Made by a program: the position numbers and the translations under genes
Origin: Lamellibrachia satsuma
Taxonomy: Eukaryota; Annelida; Polychaeta; Sabellida; Siboglinidae
Assembly: GCA_033239005.1 (NCBI GenBank)
Contig: BSQZ01000010.1
Coordinates: forward strand, 12,716,001-12,780,000
Direction: 5' to 3'
Length of the DNA: 64,000 nt
The notes under the pieces: generated by a model
What the model was told of the DNA's origin: nothing
Seen by the model: only the letters and a program-made list of their open reading frames with translations
Databases searched by the model: none
Shown here: positions 40,327 to 51,795 of the stretch, in pieces
Position numbering within the stretch: the first letter of the stretch is position 1
How the letters are laid out: each line of letters opens with the position of its first letter

Positions 40327-40945
40327 AGAAGTTTATTTAATCATTCTCAAGTGGACCAAACCCAAATTAAAACTACGACGTAAACATCTTTTATCTTTTT
40401 CGCATTGGTAGAATAAACGTTCGCTCAACTGAGATGTCCCAAGTCAGTCCACACGACGGAAGGCATGTTAGACATCTACCAGGGTGTCGTGTTATGTCTG
40501 TTTTAGATACTGCTTGTGTTACTTAACCTTTAGAATGCGCCTTTGCTGAATAAATTACACACAAAATAACCACTGTGTCTGCTGTCATCGTTCGAGTACC
40601 TTTAGAGAGTGTGTTTGTCAAATACAAAAACATGCATATCTTTTGTAATACCAAGAGACAGCATATGGGTTAAAACAGCCGTCAATCTGTCCTTTAGGGT
40701 GGACAACATACGTGCTGCTCCACGAAACATGCAATCACACCTTTCCTTGCAGAAAGTCTTCATCTCCTCCGCTGTAGCATCCACACTATCGTTACCACGC
40801 ACACACCTCTTCTCCGAGTCTCCCGTGCGAAAAACCTCTAATCACATGTAATACATGAAACACCTATAACCTGAAATAGATAGAACACATATCACCTGTA
40901 GTAGATTGAACAGTTATACGTATAATAGATAGAACATAGATTGTC
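40327..40945. repeat. Direct repeat B beside sacsin fragment
   Basis: Second copy of 38736-39490, same orientation, again ending in the roughly 30-bp cacctgtaatag.t.gaacac repeats but with fewer of them. Precedes the SGNH hydrolase remnant. Confidence 0.8.
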
Positions 40946-40954
40946 TTCCTAGGT

Positions 40955-41414
40955 AAGGGGGACTTACCTTGGATGGTTTGTTAAGAGAGTTTGGGGCTAT
41001 CCGTGGAGAAGCACAAAATGTCGGTCTAATTGACATAGGAACGAATGACCTATGCAATGGTTGTGTAGCTGAAGAATTGGCAGAAGATATTGTGGCATTT
41101 GCTCGCAAATTAACCACAATACCATCTGTCTTACATGTAATAATTTGCCATATTCTAACACGGATAGCAAAATCCAGTGGCCGTTTTTAGTTCCAGGCAA
41201 TTTTGAACCAGCTCGGCACGCTGTCAGTGACACAGTTGTTCGGCTAACAAGCGATTTTGATAATATACATTTCTGGCCACACCGTAAATTGTTTGACGCG
41301 GAAAACTTTACCAGAGATGGTGTACACATGAGTGTCATTGGCATGAAGAAGTATGTGATTAGCATAAGGAAAGCAGCTATTCAAGTTTTCATGCAACATC
41401 AGAAGAAGGTTTAG
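40955..41414 (+). pseudogene. SGNH/GDSL hydrolase-like domain remnant
   Basis: Two overlapping frames give GLIDIGTNDLCNG (block III-like, with G.ND), then VVRLTSDFDNIHFWPHRKL and FTRDGVHMSVIGMKKY with the block V D..H pair. A frameshift near 41150-41190 separates them, and the N-terminal GDS block with the catalytic Ser is not seen. Such SGNH domains are widespread in invertebrate genomes, often in mobile elements. No splice structure is apparent. Probably a dead fragment. Confidence 0.6.
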
Positions 41415-42389
41415 CTGCTTTCCTCATGCTACAGCTGCGGCATGTGCGCTGTCTTTCGCAAACTTTTTCTTATTTTATAATGATATATATATTCGCAAAT
41501 TTGTTTTTTCTAAAATCATCATATCTCTCTTCCCAAACCAGTTTGATAAAAAAACAGCCACCATTTATTATAGTTACTTTTTAAAATACAGCTATGTGAC
41601 ACAGTATTTGGCAAATTACATCTTCAGTTTACAGCAATTTTGCCTAGATCATTTCTTCATATTATATTGATGATGAACACATTTGATGCCACTGCATACA
41701 TAACTTAAATTCTATGTAATACATCGTCCATGGTAAGTCTTTATCTTCCTTGGCAGATGACATTTTCAATCATATATAACAGCTCGAAATTGCTATTCTT
41801 TTTTAAAAATACTGAATCATCTAGAAAATGCCATTTTCTTTTAACTGTTAACTATTCACAATTCTGATTCATTTACTACAAATTACTATTCTTGTAAAAA
41901 AGTTATTTTGAAAATACTGATTCATCTACGCATGAGACTGCGCCGAATTAAAAAAACAAATGTGGGCCTACACCAATGCTGGAATCAACATTGGCATGGG
42001 TCGACTCTTCTTCTACAGTTGGCAGCTCCGATCTCTATGCAAGTGGCTGGCGTCATAGTAACTACACAGTTTGATCCACTGGAAATTACATACAAATCCT
42101 CCTGCTGCCGTTTCAAAACTTGGGCAATTTCGTTCACTCCACATTGCCACAGTTCACTTAACTGTATAAATGAGTACCTGGCTACACACTGGTGGATGTG
42201 AACGAGTAGTATTTACACAGTAATTGCTGCGTGACTGAGTTCTTCCTAAAGAAGTGGAGTTGGTGTATAAATAACCAGGTCTACCAGGGGGTGAAGTGTA
42301 AAACTCTCTGAGTGGTCCTACGGACTGGATACCGCGCTATGTAAGAAACTTTTACAATGAGACAGTGCTTGCTTACTTTATGAACATCG
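41415..42389. other. No gene seen; AT-rich spacer
   Basis: Nothing recognisable on either strand; short open frames lack family motifs and splice signals. Confidence 0.6.
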
Positions 42390-43000
42390 CTACATGGCCT
42401 TGAAATTACAAACATTGCTGCATTGCTGTGGAATTACAAACATTGCTGCACTGCTGTGGAATTACAAACATTGCTATGTCACTGTACCTGCTGGACCTTA
42501 CAAACATTGCTGCACTGCTGTGAAAATACAAACATTGCTGTGTTGCTGTACCTGCTGGACCTTACAAACATTGCTGCACTGCTGTGAAAATACAAACATT
42601 GCTGTGTTGCTGTACCTGCTGGACCTTACAAACATTACTGCACTGCTGTGGAATTACAAACATTGCTATGTCACTGTACCTGCAAGACTTTAAAATAATT
42701 GCTGCACTGCTGTGAAAATACAAACATTGCTGTGTTGCTGTACCTGCTGGACCTTACAAACATTGCTGCACTGCTGTGGAATTACAAACATTGCTGTGTT
42801 GCTGTACCTGCTGGACCTTACAAACATTGCTGCACTGCTGTGGAATTACAAACATTGCTGTGTTGCTCTACCTGCTGGACCTTACAAACATTGCTGCACT
42901 GCTGTGGAATTACAAACATTGCTGTGTTGCTGTACCTGCTGGACCTTACAAACATTGCTGCACTGCTGTGGAATTACAAACATTGTGTACCTGCAATAAT
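42390..43000. repeat. 64-bp minisatellite, about nine units
   Basis: Units read cattgctgcactgctgtgga, attacaaa, cattgctgtgttgctgtacc, tgctggaccttacaaa. Some units lack half (attacaaacattgctgcact only). Because 64 is not a multiple of 3 the peptide frame rotates from unit to unit, so the overlapping open frames here are not genes. Confidence 0.9.
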
Positions 43001-44279
43001 TGCTATTCTATATATCTGCAGGACCTTATGAACATTGTTACACTGTGCTTGCATGGATTTATGAACATTTATACAATATACCTGCATGAACACCAGTATG
43101 GACTTCTGAACATTATCTTCCATGAAATTATGACTGTTGCTGCACGGCTGGAATGTTATACTAAATTGTCTTAATAATTGTGTAGTGACATTATGTTTCA
43201 TCCATTAATTCCCCATCTACTTTTCGGTTATGACATACTAGTTACATAACTTTCCATAGCACAGATTCACACCATATTCAAGCCAATGTATTGACAATTT
43301 TCACCCTAAAATTTTTTAATGATCCAGTGTATAACAAATTACAGCTAAATGATCTCATTAATCACGGTATATAGGTGAAATGTTAAATGTATATCAACTA
43401 ATTAAGTTATGTCATAATAAGTAAACACTAGGCCGCATAGTATTCAAGTTAACAATTTGACCATTTTTATCCACCAAAGGTTAAATAGGCCTATTACCCA
43501 ATTAATTACAGCTAAACTATGCAATTAATCCACATACTACTGTCTCTATCTTTCTGTCTTTCATGAGTAGCATATTAGGTTTTTGGACATGGTTTCTCTT
43601 GGTAAAAGCCGAGCACTGACGTCAACATGGAAACCTGATGCACAGTTTCTTCTAACACTTAATTACATGCTAATGTCACATCACAAATGTTGGATCAGAA
43701 ATTTGAAGACTCCGATTTTAGACCAATATTTAATAAATAGTCATGAGGATAGATGACAGTCAGTGTATGTTTTTAATTTGTTGTATATAAGCAGCTTTAG
43801 AAATCATGAATGGCAGAAATGATATCAACATAATGCTGTAATATAGACATCTGCTTAATGCATTATGTAGATGTACTACCCAGGATCCCAAAATTACATC
43901 ACTGGTTGATGTACCCCATGGGCAGGCAAAAACACCAAAATTAAAAATTCTCAATGTAATATACCCCAGACCTGCCCATGGGTAAATAACTTTTATTAGA
44001 TGTGACATCAGCATTCAACCCAGGAAGAACCATACATGGGACATTCCAATGCCCCATGCATGTAAGAAAACTGGGTGGTATAAATGTGAACAAACAAGAA
44101 CAAGAATAGCGAAACACTTGTCTTAACCAACACTTATCTCAACTAACACTTATCTTAAAATCGTAAATAAAACTTATTTAAATAATAGTAAATGTATATT
44201 ACTGTCTTGTCAAGTCGATACATCACTGAGTACTGGTCAGACACTTGCGTCACTAGCAAGGAGCCTGTAACCACACCGT
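43001..44279. other. No gene seen
   Basis: AT-rich spacer; no conserved domain, splice-delimited exon or repeat array noted on either strand. Confidence 0.6.
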
Positions 44280-44560
44280 CACTCCCCAGCGTCACAAGTG
44301 TGCAGACCAACTAATTCTCCTAAGTAATGACATTAGTGTACTGAAGGTAGAACCCTCACAGCTTATCCTATTCTGCACCATCTTTACTACAAAGCCAGCA
44401 ATATATGAAATGGTGGCTTGTTTGTACTCAGAGAGCTCAGTCACATTGGGAATATCTGCATAATCATGATCCTCTGCTGAAGGCATTCTCATTTCAAGAT
44501 CATATCTACGTGCAAATGCAACATCGGACGTACCTGTCTGCATTGTGTTTATACTGCAGT
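44280..44560 (-). pseudogene. P-element/THAP9-type transposase C-terminal remnant
   Basis: Minus-strand frame contains EYKQATISYIAGFVVKMVQ, matching the conserved YIAGFV..K stretch of P-element/THAP9-like transposases, and a following Cys (NRISCEG). A later degraded stretch (DGVVTGS) resembles the GGLV.PS block. No upstream catalytic region survives. With the THAP start at 45355-45424 on the same strand it looks like both ends of one internally deleted transposase gene. Confidence 0.55.
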
Positions 44561-44601
44561 GGTCCTCAACTGCATGTAATCATTAATGTGATTGTTTCAT
44601 C

Positions 44602-44960
44602 CTGCACGATGCAGTTCCCATGACCACCTTTAATCTGATGCCTCATCAGAAGTTGTTTGTAGGTAGTAATGAACTGACGGGAAGTGTGGTTATTGTTATA
44701 TCCACCTGATGATCTCACAGCTGCACGATGCAGTTCCCATGACCACCTTTAATATGATGCCTCATCAGAAGTTGTTTGTAGGTAGTAATGAACTGACGGG
44801 AAGTGTGGTTATTGTTATATCCACCTGATGATCTCACAGCTGCACGATGCAGTTCCCATGACCACCTTTAATATGATGCCTCATCAGAAGTTGTTTGTAG
44901 GTAGTAATGAACTGACGGGAAGTGTGGTTATTGTTATATCCACCTGATGATCTCACAGCT
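44602..44960. repeat. 119-bp tandem repeat, three units
   Basis: Three nearly identical units starting gcacgatgcagttcccatga at 44604, 44723 and 44842. Very low divergence implies recent expansion. It lies inside the P-element-like remnant interval. Confidence 0.95.
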
Positions 44961-45354
44961 GCAAAAAAGCTCCAGGTTACGTAAGGCGTGTGGCCAAGCA
45001 CATCTAAATGTTAATACTTAAATTATATAATTAATTCAGCACCATGCTGTCCAGCATTCAGAATTATTAATTCGTTAGCATAACAAACAATTTATAAAAT
45101 AAATAAGTGTGTGAATAAGCAAATCAACACACAATATTCTTGCAATACAATTAGTCAAATTAATATTAATATGCATAGTCAGACTGATAAATGGCATCAC
45201 AAACAGTAGTAGTAGCATAGCCTAGGCTAGGCCCATTTGCTACAAGGGCAGGCCGTAAGTCGTAACGGTAGCCTAGCCACAAAATTTAAACAGTGCCCAT
45301 CACAAAATGCAACATTAAATACAATGTACGAAACGTACAATTCAGAAAATACTT
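44961..45354. other. Spacer inside P-element-like remnant; no gene seen
   Basis: AT-rich, no recognisable transposase motifs. Confidence 0.5.
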
Positions 45355-45424
45355 ATGAATGGAATGAGATCCCATAGTCCTTGCGTAGTTTTGCAGATTA
45401 TCGATTTGAGCATCCGATGCACAT
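45355..45424 (-). pseudogene. THAP domain start, broken by a stop
   Basis: Minus strand reads MCIGCSNR, a stop, then SAKLRKDYGISFHS and another stop. C..C.NR...GISFH is the N-terminal THAP signature. Same strand and correct order relative to the transposase C-terminus at 44280-44560. Confidence 0.5.
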
Positions 45425-46078
45425 CAGCAAGTCATTTTCTCTGGTTATTCGGCCCAAACGCACACAAATCTATGGCTATGCAGCGTTTAGCTGATCTATC
45501 CAATATGGCGGTTTTGAACTTCCGCAGGCTTCACCTGGCGCCATACAAATGAATACGGCGTGCGCCATCCAGTTATATATAGATCAGTGGTTTTAATGAA
45601 TAAGCTACGGTAACGGCATTTTAGCGTTTCAACGCCCGTTCAACACACAGTATTGTACGAATTAGTCACATGGTCTGCATATTCTTGGTAGCTAATTTTT
45701 ACCGCTGCCACCATTTATACACATACTCATATTGTAAATTCATTGCCTTCGTTACGCGGCTAATATAGATGTAATAATGTGATAATAATTTTACTATTAA
45801 GAAAATCAAGGATGTTTATGTAGACATGTAGCCTAGCTATGAGGGCAGCAGTTCAATTTTGAGTAATGGGTATTTAGTCCGAACCAAACTACAGGCGTGG
45901 GTCGAAAGTTGACGTGCCTAGTAGTTTATTAATGAGTTGTCAACCGGTTCCTCAATATTTCAATCTCTCCTGACCCGTAAGCGGGTCGGGAAAAGTTTGG
46001 CAAGATGTAGGACAGCCACCCACACCGTACACATATAATAATTATGCGAAAATGCAAATGGATTTTCTTCAAGGAGGT
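45425..46078. other. No gene seen
   Basis: No coding motif or array recognised. Confidence 0.5.
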
Positions 46079-46423
46079 TGTGTGGCGTCGGCCTGTTCAC
46101 GCATGCGTGAGACGGTTTTGGATGATTTTGGTAGAATCAGAAGATGTTCGCGCATGCGTACTGTGGTATTGGAAACTTCTGGGAAAGCTATGGGCTTGCT
46201 TTAAAAGGTGACAGATTTGCGCATATCAGGGAGCGCGGCAGACTATTTCACCGAAACACGACGTGTACGCTCCACGAGGGAAGCTACGAAAATGCTCCCA
46301 ACATTCAGACCTTGTATGTATACGGTGTACTGGTGTGGCGGGGTGGCGATTTTGTGTGATTGTGAAATGTACGTGAAGTGACTTGCTGTCGAATAAAACT
46401 CTAATCGAGACGATACCTGAACA
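46079..46423 (+). repeat. Candidate gypsy-like 5' LTR (solo end)
   Basis: Starts TGTGTGGCGTCGG, has a TATA-like tttaaaagg near 46201 and AATAAA near 46392, and ends ...ctgaaca just before a TGG. No second LTR is in the window, so the left edge is a guess based on the TG start. Confidence 0.4.
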
Positions 46424-46903
46424 ACTGGTGTTTCAACTGATTTCATTCTAGACGTGAATGAATCTGGCGAGCTAATAGTGAACTTTGTGAGAATCGACTC
46501 TCGCGCACGCGCCAAAATTCCAAGACTATACGTGATCACCAGTCAACCAGAACTGCGAACTCCGACCACTCTGAGAGACGCCAGACGCCGCCAGGCGCCG
46601 AAGCACGAGAACGCGCGAAGCAGTCTGCAGCGAGATGACCGACCACGCTCGCGACAGGTGGAATGTATCAACTGCGAACCAATTGGCCGTTACGCACGCC
46701 AGTATAGACAGCCGCCCTCCAAGCAGAGACAGCGACCGGGAAACGATGTAGTCCAGTCAATCTGCGCCCAAAAGAGGGTCAACCTCAAACAAATTGCAAT
46801 AGTAATTACGATAGCATGTTTAGTTAGTACTGCATGTCTACATTTCAAGAAAAAAAGGTCCACCGAAATCCAAATGGCGGAACATTGTAATTTTTTACGA
46901 TAA
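46424..46903 (+). pseudogene. Gypsy-like gag C-terminal remnant
   Basis: After a primer-binding-like TGGTGTTTCAACT, an open frame reads GELIVNFVRIDSRARA..., then a basic segment and a degenerate zinc knuckle (VECINCEPIGRYARQY, from C..CG.IGH.A..C) followed by RQPPSKQRQRPGN. The His and last Cys of the knuckle are lost. No protease or pol follows; ends TAA near 46903. A truncated Ty3/gypsy-type element is the best reading. Confidence 0.4.
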
Positions 46904-47487
46904 TGACAAGTGATCAAAAGTCTCTACCGGTCACTTTTTGGCATAGTGAAATGTAGGGGCACGCGTTAATTAGGCTATGTTATGTATTTTCTTTGCGCAT
47001 TACATATACTTGATGCATACCGTTGGAAAGGTGATGGATTAATCTATCCAACGATATATCAGACATTCAGCCATAGAACTCTCCTAGAGAATGTGAGACA
47101 TTTGTCGTTGTTTCGTGATGATTGGATCACCCCTGGACGTGGCAGTGAGTCAAACACGACCCGCATACATAAAACAAGGAAAACTAAAATATTTATTAAT
47201 ATGCTCCGACAATATTAATCAAATGTAATAATGAGTAATGTCAGTAGTAGTATTTTTCCAAGATGACAACATTCCATACTTTTACCTGAATATTATATTT
47301 TGAGTCTTTTTTCTTGAATTTTGGATCCTCAAAGTAAAGTGCAACGAAATAGACTGGGCATCTGAACATTTTAGGGAAGGGGTCTTTACTGGAGAGAAAA
47401 CAAATTAGTACACAATTGATAGTTATCAATTTTGTTTCATATTTTATGAATATATTGGTATCGACGATAGGCGTGTGGTTACAGCTC
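46904..47487. other. No gene seen
   Basis: AT-rich spacer between the gypsy-like and Penelope-like remnants. Confidence 0.5.
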
Positions 47488-48472
47488 TTACATTTTTGTG
47501 ATTTGATTTGATATACAGTCTGTCTTTTTACTATCTATCACTTTGTCCTTTGGATGTACTAGTAATCTCCTGATGTCTTGATGAGGTCTAACATATGTAG
47601 CGATCTCATGATATTTTAAAATCCGCTGTATAGGTTCTGTTACTTCTTTGACATACGGGAGTGTGACCACACTTTTGGATTTCTCTGTGTTCTTTTCCTT
47701 CATTTCTTTGGTTTTTCCCTTTTGAAATTGCTGTTCGTTCATCTTCTTTATGGCCCAACTTGGGTACCCACATCGTTCTAGTGTCTTGGTGATGTGCTCC
47801 ACCTCTTTGTCTCTGTCATCTGGCTCTGATATAATGTTGTTGCATCTATCCAATAACATGTTGATGACCCTCAGTTTCTGATGTAACGGATGGTGAGACG
47901 TGAAGTTTAGATATTGGTCGGTGTGCGTCTTCTTCAGATATACTAGGAGTTTCACTGTTCCATCTTCCTTTCGTGTCATAAGTGTGTCCAGGAAGGGCAG
48001 GGAGTTGTCGCTCTCTTCTTCATATGTGAACTTAAGCTGGCTTTGGTGTCTATGCTGTTGAAATGCTCTGTCAGTTCTTGCTCACATCCCTTCCTCACTA
48101 CTTTCGTCACATCATCCAAGCATCCCTTCCATAGTTTTGGTTTGCATGTTATTGGTGCTGTGGGAATAGCTTGTTGTTCCAGCCATTCCACGAGGAGATT
48201 TGCAATTATAGGTGACATCAGACTTCCTATTGCGGTGCCAAATTTCTGCTGATAAATAGTGGCCCCGAAGCTAAAATATGTAGTTGTGACGATGAACTTC
48301 GCTTCTTGGTGACATCCAATGTCTCGTTGATCGAGGTGCTGGTGAAGACACAACGTCATGTGGTAGGAACATATCATCATGTTCTATCATGATAGAAGCA
48401 ATTTCATTGGCTAAGTGTTTCGAGTTCTTTATGTGGGGTGCTAGCAGGTTTGCCATATATATATATATATAT
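47488..48472 (-). mobile_element. Penelope-like element, reverse transcriptase fragment
   Basis: Minus strand, high to low: ANLLAPHIKNSKHLANEIAS, HDVVS, YFSFGATIYQQKFGTAIGS with SPIIANLLVEWLEQQAI, CLDDV (the family's Y.DD-type box, here altered), then VYLKKTHTDQYLNFTSHHPL and LERCGYPSWAI. These are the RT and linker blocks of Penelope-like elements. Frameshifts near 48380 and 47978 break it, and the GIY-YIG endonuclease cannot be recognised. The 5' side ends in (TA)n at 48457-48472. Confidence 0.85.
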
Positions 48473-48512
48473 GAATTACTATTTTCTTCAACTACAACTA
48501 TTTTTATTACTT

Positions 48513-48560
48513 ACTCAACGTTTCGCCTGGCATCGGCAGCCTTCATCAGGAATTCTGGGA
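48513..48560 (-). ncRNA. Hammerhead-ribozyme-like core at Penelope-like element end
   Basis: On the minus strand CTGATGA (complement of 48543-48549) and GAAAC (complement of 48520-48524) are separated by 18 nt rich in GGC/GCC that can pair. Penelope-like elements are known to carry hammerhead motifs in their terminal repeats. An extra A before stem II and no clear stem III make activity doubtful. Confidence 0.35.
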
Positions 48561-48657
48561 CGGCTAGTTCTTCCTCTGCTCGCCAGCTAAATTCCAGTCA
48601 TGAATCGAGACGAGGGGGAATACAGACTGACGGCATGCTTGCCAAGACGCGCGCGCC

Positions 48658-48658
<1 letters not shown>

Positions 48659-48725
<67 letters not shown>
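48659..48725. repeat. (CA)n microsatellite
   Basis: About 65 bp of CA dinucleotides with one AA interruption. Confidence 0.97.
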
Positions 48726-49129
48726 CCATCCATCTGTCTTCTGGTGTAACTTGACATATCCTTCGCACCCAGTTATTGTCCTTTGCTAACTGCTGCTTCT
48801 CCTCTGTCTATGGGTCATTCTACCAACACGAAATAATCTGTGTTTCGTAAAGTTTGATAAAAATATTTTCCCCATAGGCGTCTGTGAAGCTGTTAAGTAT
48901 TACTTCATTTCTAGAACAAACTGTGTCCCCTCTTATATAAATAATGGTGCGCAACAAATGAGTCAAAACCTCTGATTAAAAAAACTAAGCTTTCCCGAAT
49001 TTGATACCGGTGTATACGCAAGTCCTAAACCACGCATTGGTATACATATCGGTTTTCTGCATTAAAAATAATATAAATGCGAACTTCGGAATAGCTGATT
49101 TATGAGTAACAATAGTGATTCCTCCAATC
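48726..49129. other. No gene seen
   Basis: Spacer before the diverged repeat copy; nothing recognised. Confidence 0.5.
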
Positions 49130-49739
49130 GGTGTTCATTATTATTCAAATGCAAGCACACAATCGTAATTAAAATATTCATATCATGATGTGCCGCATTC
49201 TTGTGTCAACCCTGTGACGTCACGGATGTTGGCCTCTCTGGTGAGTTATTTGGTTATTTGATTGCTATTTTAGTCGCCAGATGACAGCAATGCACACGTA
49301 GATCACATGGAAGATTGAATATATTTGGTCTCAACATTGTTACCGGTAGATGCTGGATATGTCACCGCCGAGTGGTTATTTACTTGTATGAAAAGGTCCT
49401 GCCATTGTGCAAGCGGACCCCCTGTCAAAGAGAAAGGGGCTTGGGCACAAAGAAAGGAGTTGGGAAACTCAAGCCTATCAGTGTCTTGTCGCAGAGAGAG
49501 CAGGGACGTCGCCGCACAAAGGAGGTCACGCTTGAAGAGGGAGGGAACACAATCAGGATATGTTAACCCCTGCTGCGAGCCGGGTGTCGGATGTCTCTGC
49601 TGATTGGGTACCAACATCATTATCAGACACCAGTGTGCAGTGTTCAGAATGTTGATGGAAAACATCACTATGTCTGAATGCATCATACATATCGAGCTAA
49701 CCCTACGCAGGGCTGGCAAAAATTCTAATCGAGATTAAT

Positions 49740-49990
49740 GCTGCTGCGACTATTGGCTGAGTTTCAATTAGGATTACTGGTGCTTGGAATCTAGGCCAAG
49801 TTATAATTGTTATTATCGATATATTGATATATTGGCTACATTTCATTTGAGATTATTGGTGTTGTGCAAAGGTAGCCAAATTTTATTTGTGATTACTGGT
49901 GCTGTGAAATGTTGGCAACATTTTATTTGTGTGAACTGGTGCTGTGGAATATCGGCCGAATTTTATTTGCGATTACCAGAGCGTTGAATT
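49740..49990. repeat. Degenerate 50-60-bp tandem motif
   Basis: Imperfect units of ttttatttgtgattactggtgctgtg.aatgttggc. The same array is at 54100-54420 and continues at 1-60. Confidence 0.65.
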
Positions 49991-50730
49991 GTTTGTAAAT
50001 TTTTATTTAAATATTTAAATTATGTTATTTTTAACCACTTTGTTACTTAGTTTTTTTTAATAAGTAGTTTTACTTGGTTTTTGATTGCCTTGGTTCAAAA
50101 TAATTGCCAGCTATACCTTTTCAATGTGAACTTTGTTACCAGTGTCAACACTGTCACCACGCTTGTCAACTCTGTTACCCACACCGAACTTATTCATATA
50201 TTGATGGGGATAGGTTTGTAGGTTCATCACATAAACACAATAAAACCCATTAATATGATGCATGCTTTTGATAAGAACCTTACGACGTGTTCTGCCTTAA
50301 TGTGAGTTAATGTGTACTCGGTGTTTGTTAATTTTGGCTGAAAGGTATCTTGGGGATCAATGTTAAGACTTAATCTAAGATAACTTTATTTTCTATATGA
50401 AAATCAGTACAGGGACACACTATACTCACGTTCTCGTCTTATTTGTTCTATTTTGTCAGTGGGCAATATATAAAATGTGGCAGCTTTTGTCAGTAATAGA
50501 GTTAAACTGGAGAGGTCCCCCGATTGAGATGCCACAACTCAGTAAAATCATGAAATTAAGCTTGCATTTTGTTACCACTGTATGTACAGAAGTTCCATGA
50601 CAATATAAACAATGGAAGTTTAAAGTACAATTGGTTGTTATAAATTGTATTTAGTGCGCAGCATTATACCATATTATATTATATTATATTATGGTAGAAT
50701 GACCCCTCTGTGTCAGTGCATCCTCGCTAG

Positions 50731-50861
50731 CAGGGGTGGTAGTAGTACTACACTGCCCCTGGCCAGGGGTGGTAGTAGTACTACACTGCCCCTGGCCAGG
50801 GGTGGTAGTAGTACTACACTGCCCCTGGCCAGGGGTGGTTGTAGTAATACACTACCCTGGC
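50731..50861. repeat. 33-bp hairpin-forming tandem repeat, four units
   Basis: Four units of the array described at 962-1026, the last one diverged (ttgtagtaata). Unit ends can pair as CCAGGGG/CCCCTGG. Confidence 0.85.
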
Positions 50862-51795
50862 AGATTGACCTGTTAAAACGTGGATTTGTCAATTTGTTTT
50901 ATTTCCAGGTGGTTCAAAACGTTGTCATTTCTTTGCCAGAATCTAGGTGCATGCATAATTTCCATCACAATGAAAAGCATACTCTGGATCCAGGCAAAGA
51001 TGGCTGCGACAAGCGGTGGCGCCACATCGTGGAGCCTGGATAATCGAGGCTACTTAATGAAGTTTCACTTTCCGGGAAACTCCATGTACGTGCAGCAGTG
51101 CTTAGAATAGTACACATGGGCGGGTCCAAACTCTGAAAAAGGGGGTGCTCAGTTTCCCCGCAAAATACACCATGCGGGGAACCAGAACCTGAGAACGACA
51201 GGGGACAAATACGACAGGAGAGCGCCATGACGCGGTGTCTCAACAACTAATTCTGACTTGACGAAGAACAAAATCCGGCCGAAAAAACGAGGGGTACCCC
51301 GGCACCTGTTCGACCCGTCCATTGTACATTCCAGGTAATTTCTACGCTTTGGCTACTGGGTAAGGACACACCATCTTGGTTTCGTTTTCCCAGCAATCGG
51401 CTGTTGGAGTTTGGAGCCGAAAGTTTGCACATCGAGGACTAATATTCTTTCTAAATATCTAGTAAGTTGGACTTTGACTAAATTTCAGCTGTTTTGTTCT
51501 CTGCAGTGTGTGCAAGGCAGGCCTGCTGTGTTGGTCTATCAAGAAATAAGGTACGTACATATTTATTTTAGCATTTCCAGAAAGGTTTTACTTCAGTTGA
51601 AATGTTCGCCATCTTCACAAGACGGCCTCGTGAGCACGGGAGAGTGGGGCTAATTGTTGCAATTTTCAGTTAATCACTTTTTGTGAAAACTATATATAGA
51701 TGCATTATTTCTGTCAACGTACACATCTGCGTGGACTGCAACCATTATCATGTGTCGTATTCCTAATTATTATTCCTATACAATTATTTATGCAA

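Larger units (their letters stand above)
49130..51795. repeat. Long repeat, copy 2 (short and diverged)
   Basis: Collinear with copy 3 from about 52140 (minus its inserted TIR element) and with copy 1 from about 1 to 2715, but with large gaps, for example no equivalent of about 1280-2190. Divergence is clearly greater than between copies 1 and 3. Lies directly before copy 3 in the same orientation. Confidence 0.85.

Noticed and set aside
42394..43174. Overlapping 95-132-codon plus frames
   Set aside because: 64-bp minisatellite whose frame rotates each unit.
44602..44960. Possible tandem RNA genes
   Set aside because: No RNA fold or promoter boxes recognised; simple 119-bp triplication.
45355..45552. 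65-codon plus frame
   Set aside because: The minus strand carries a THAP signature here; the plus frame has no support.
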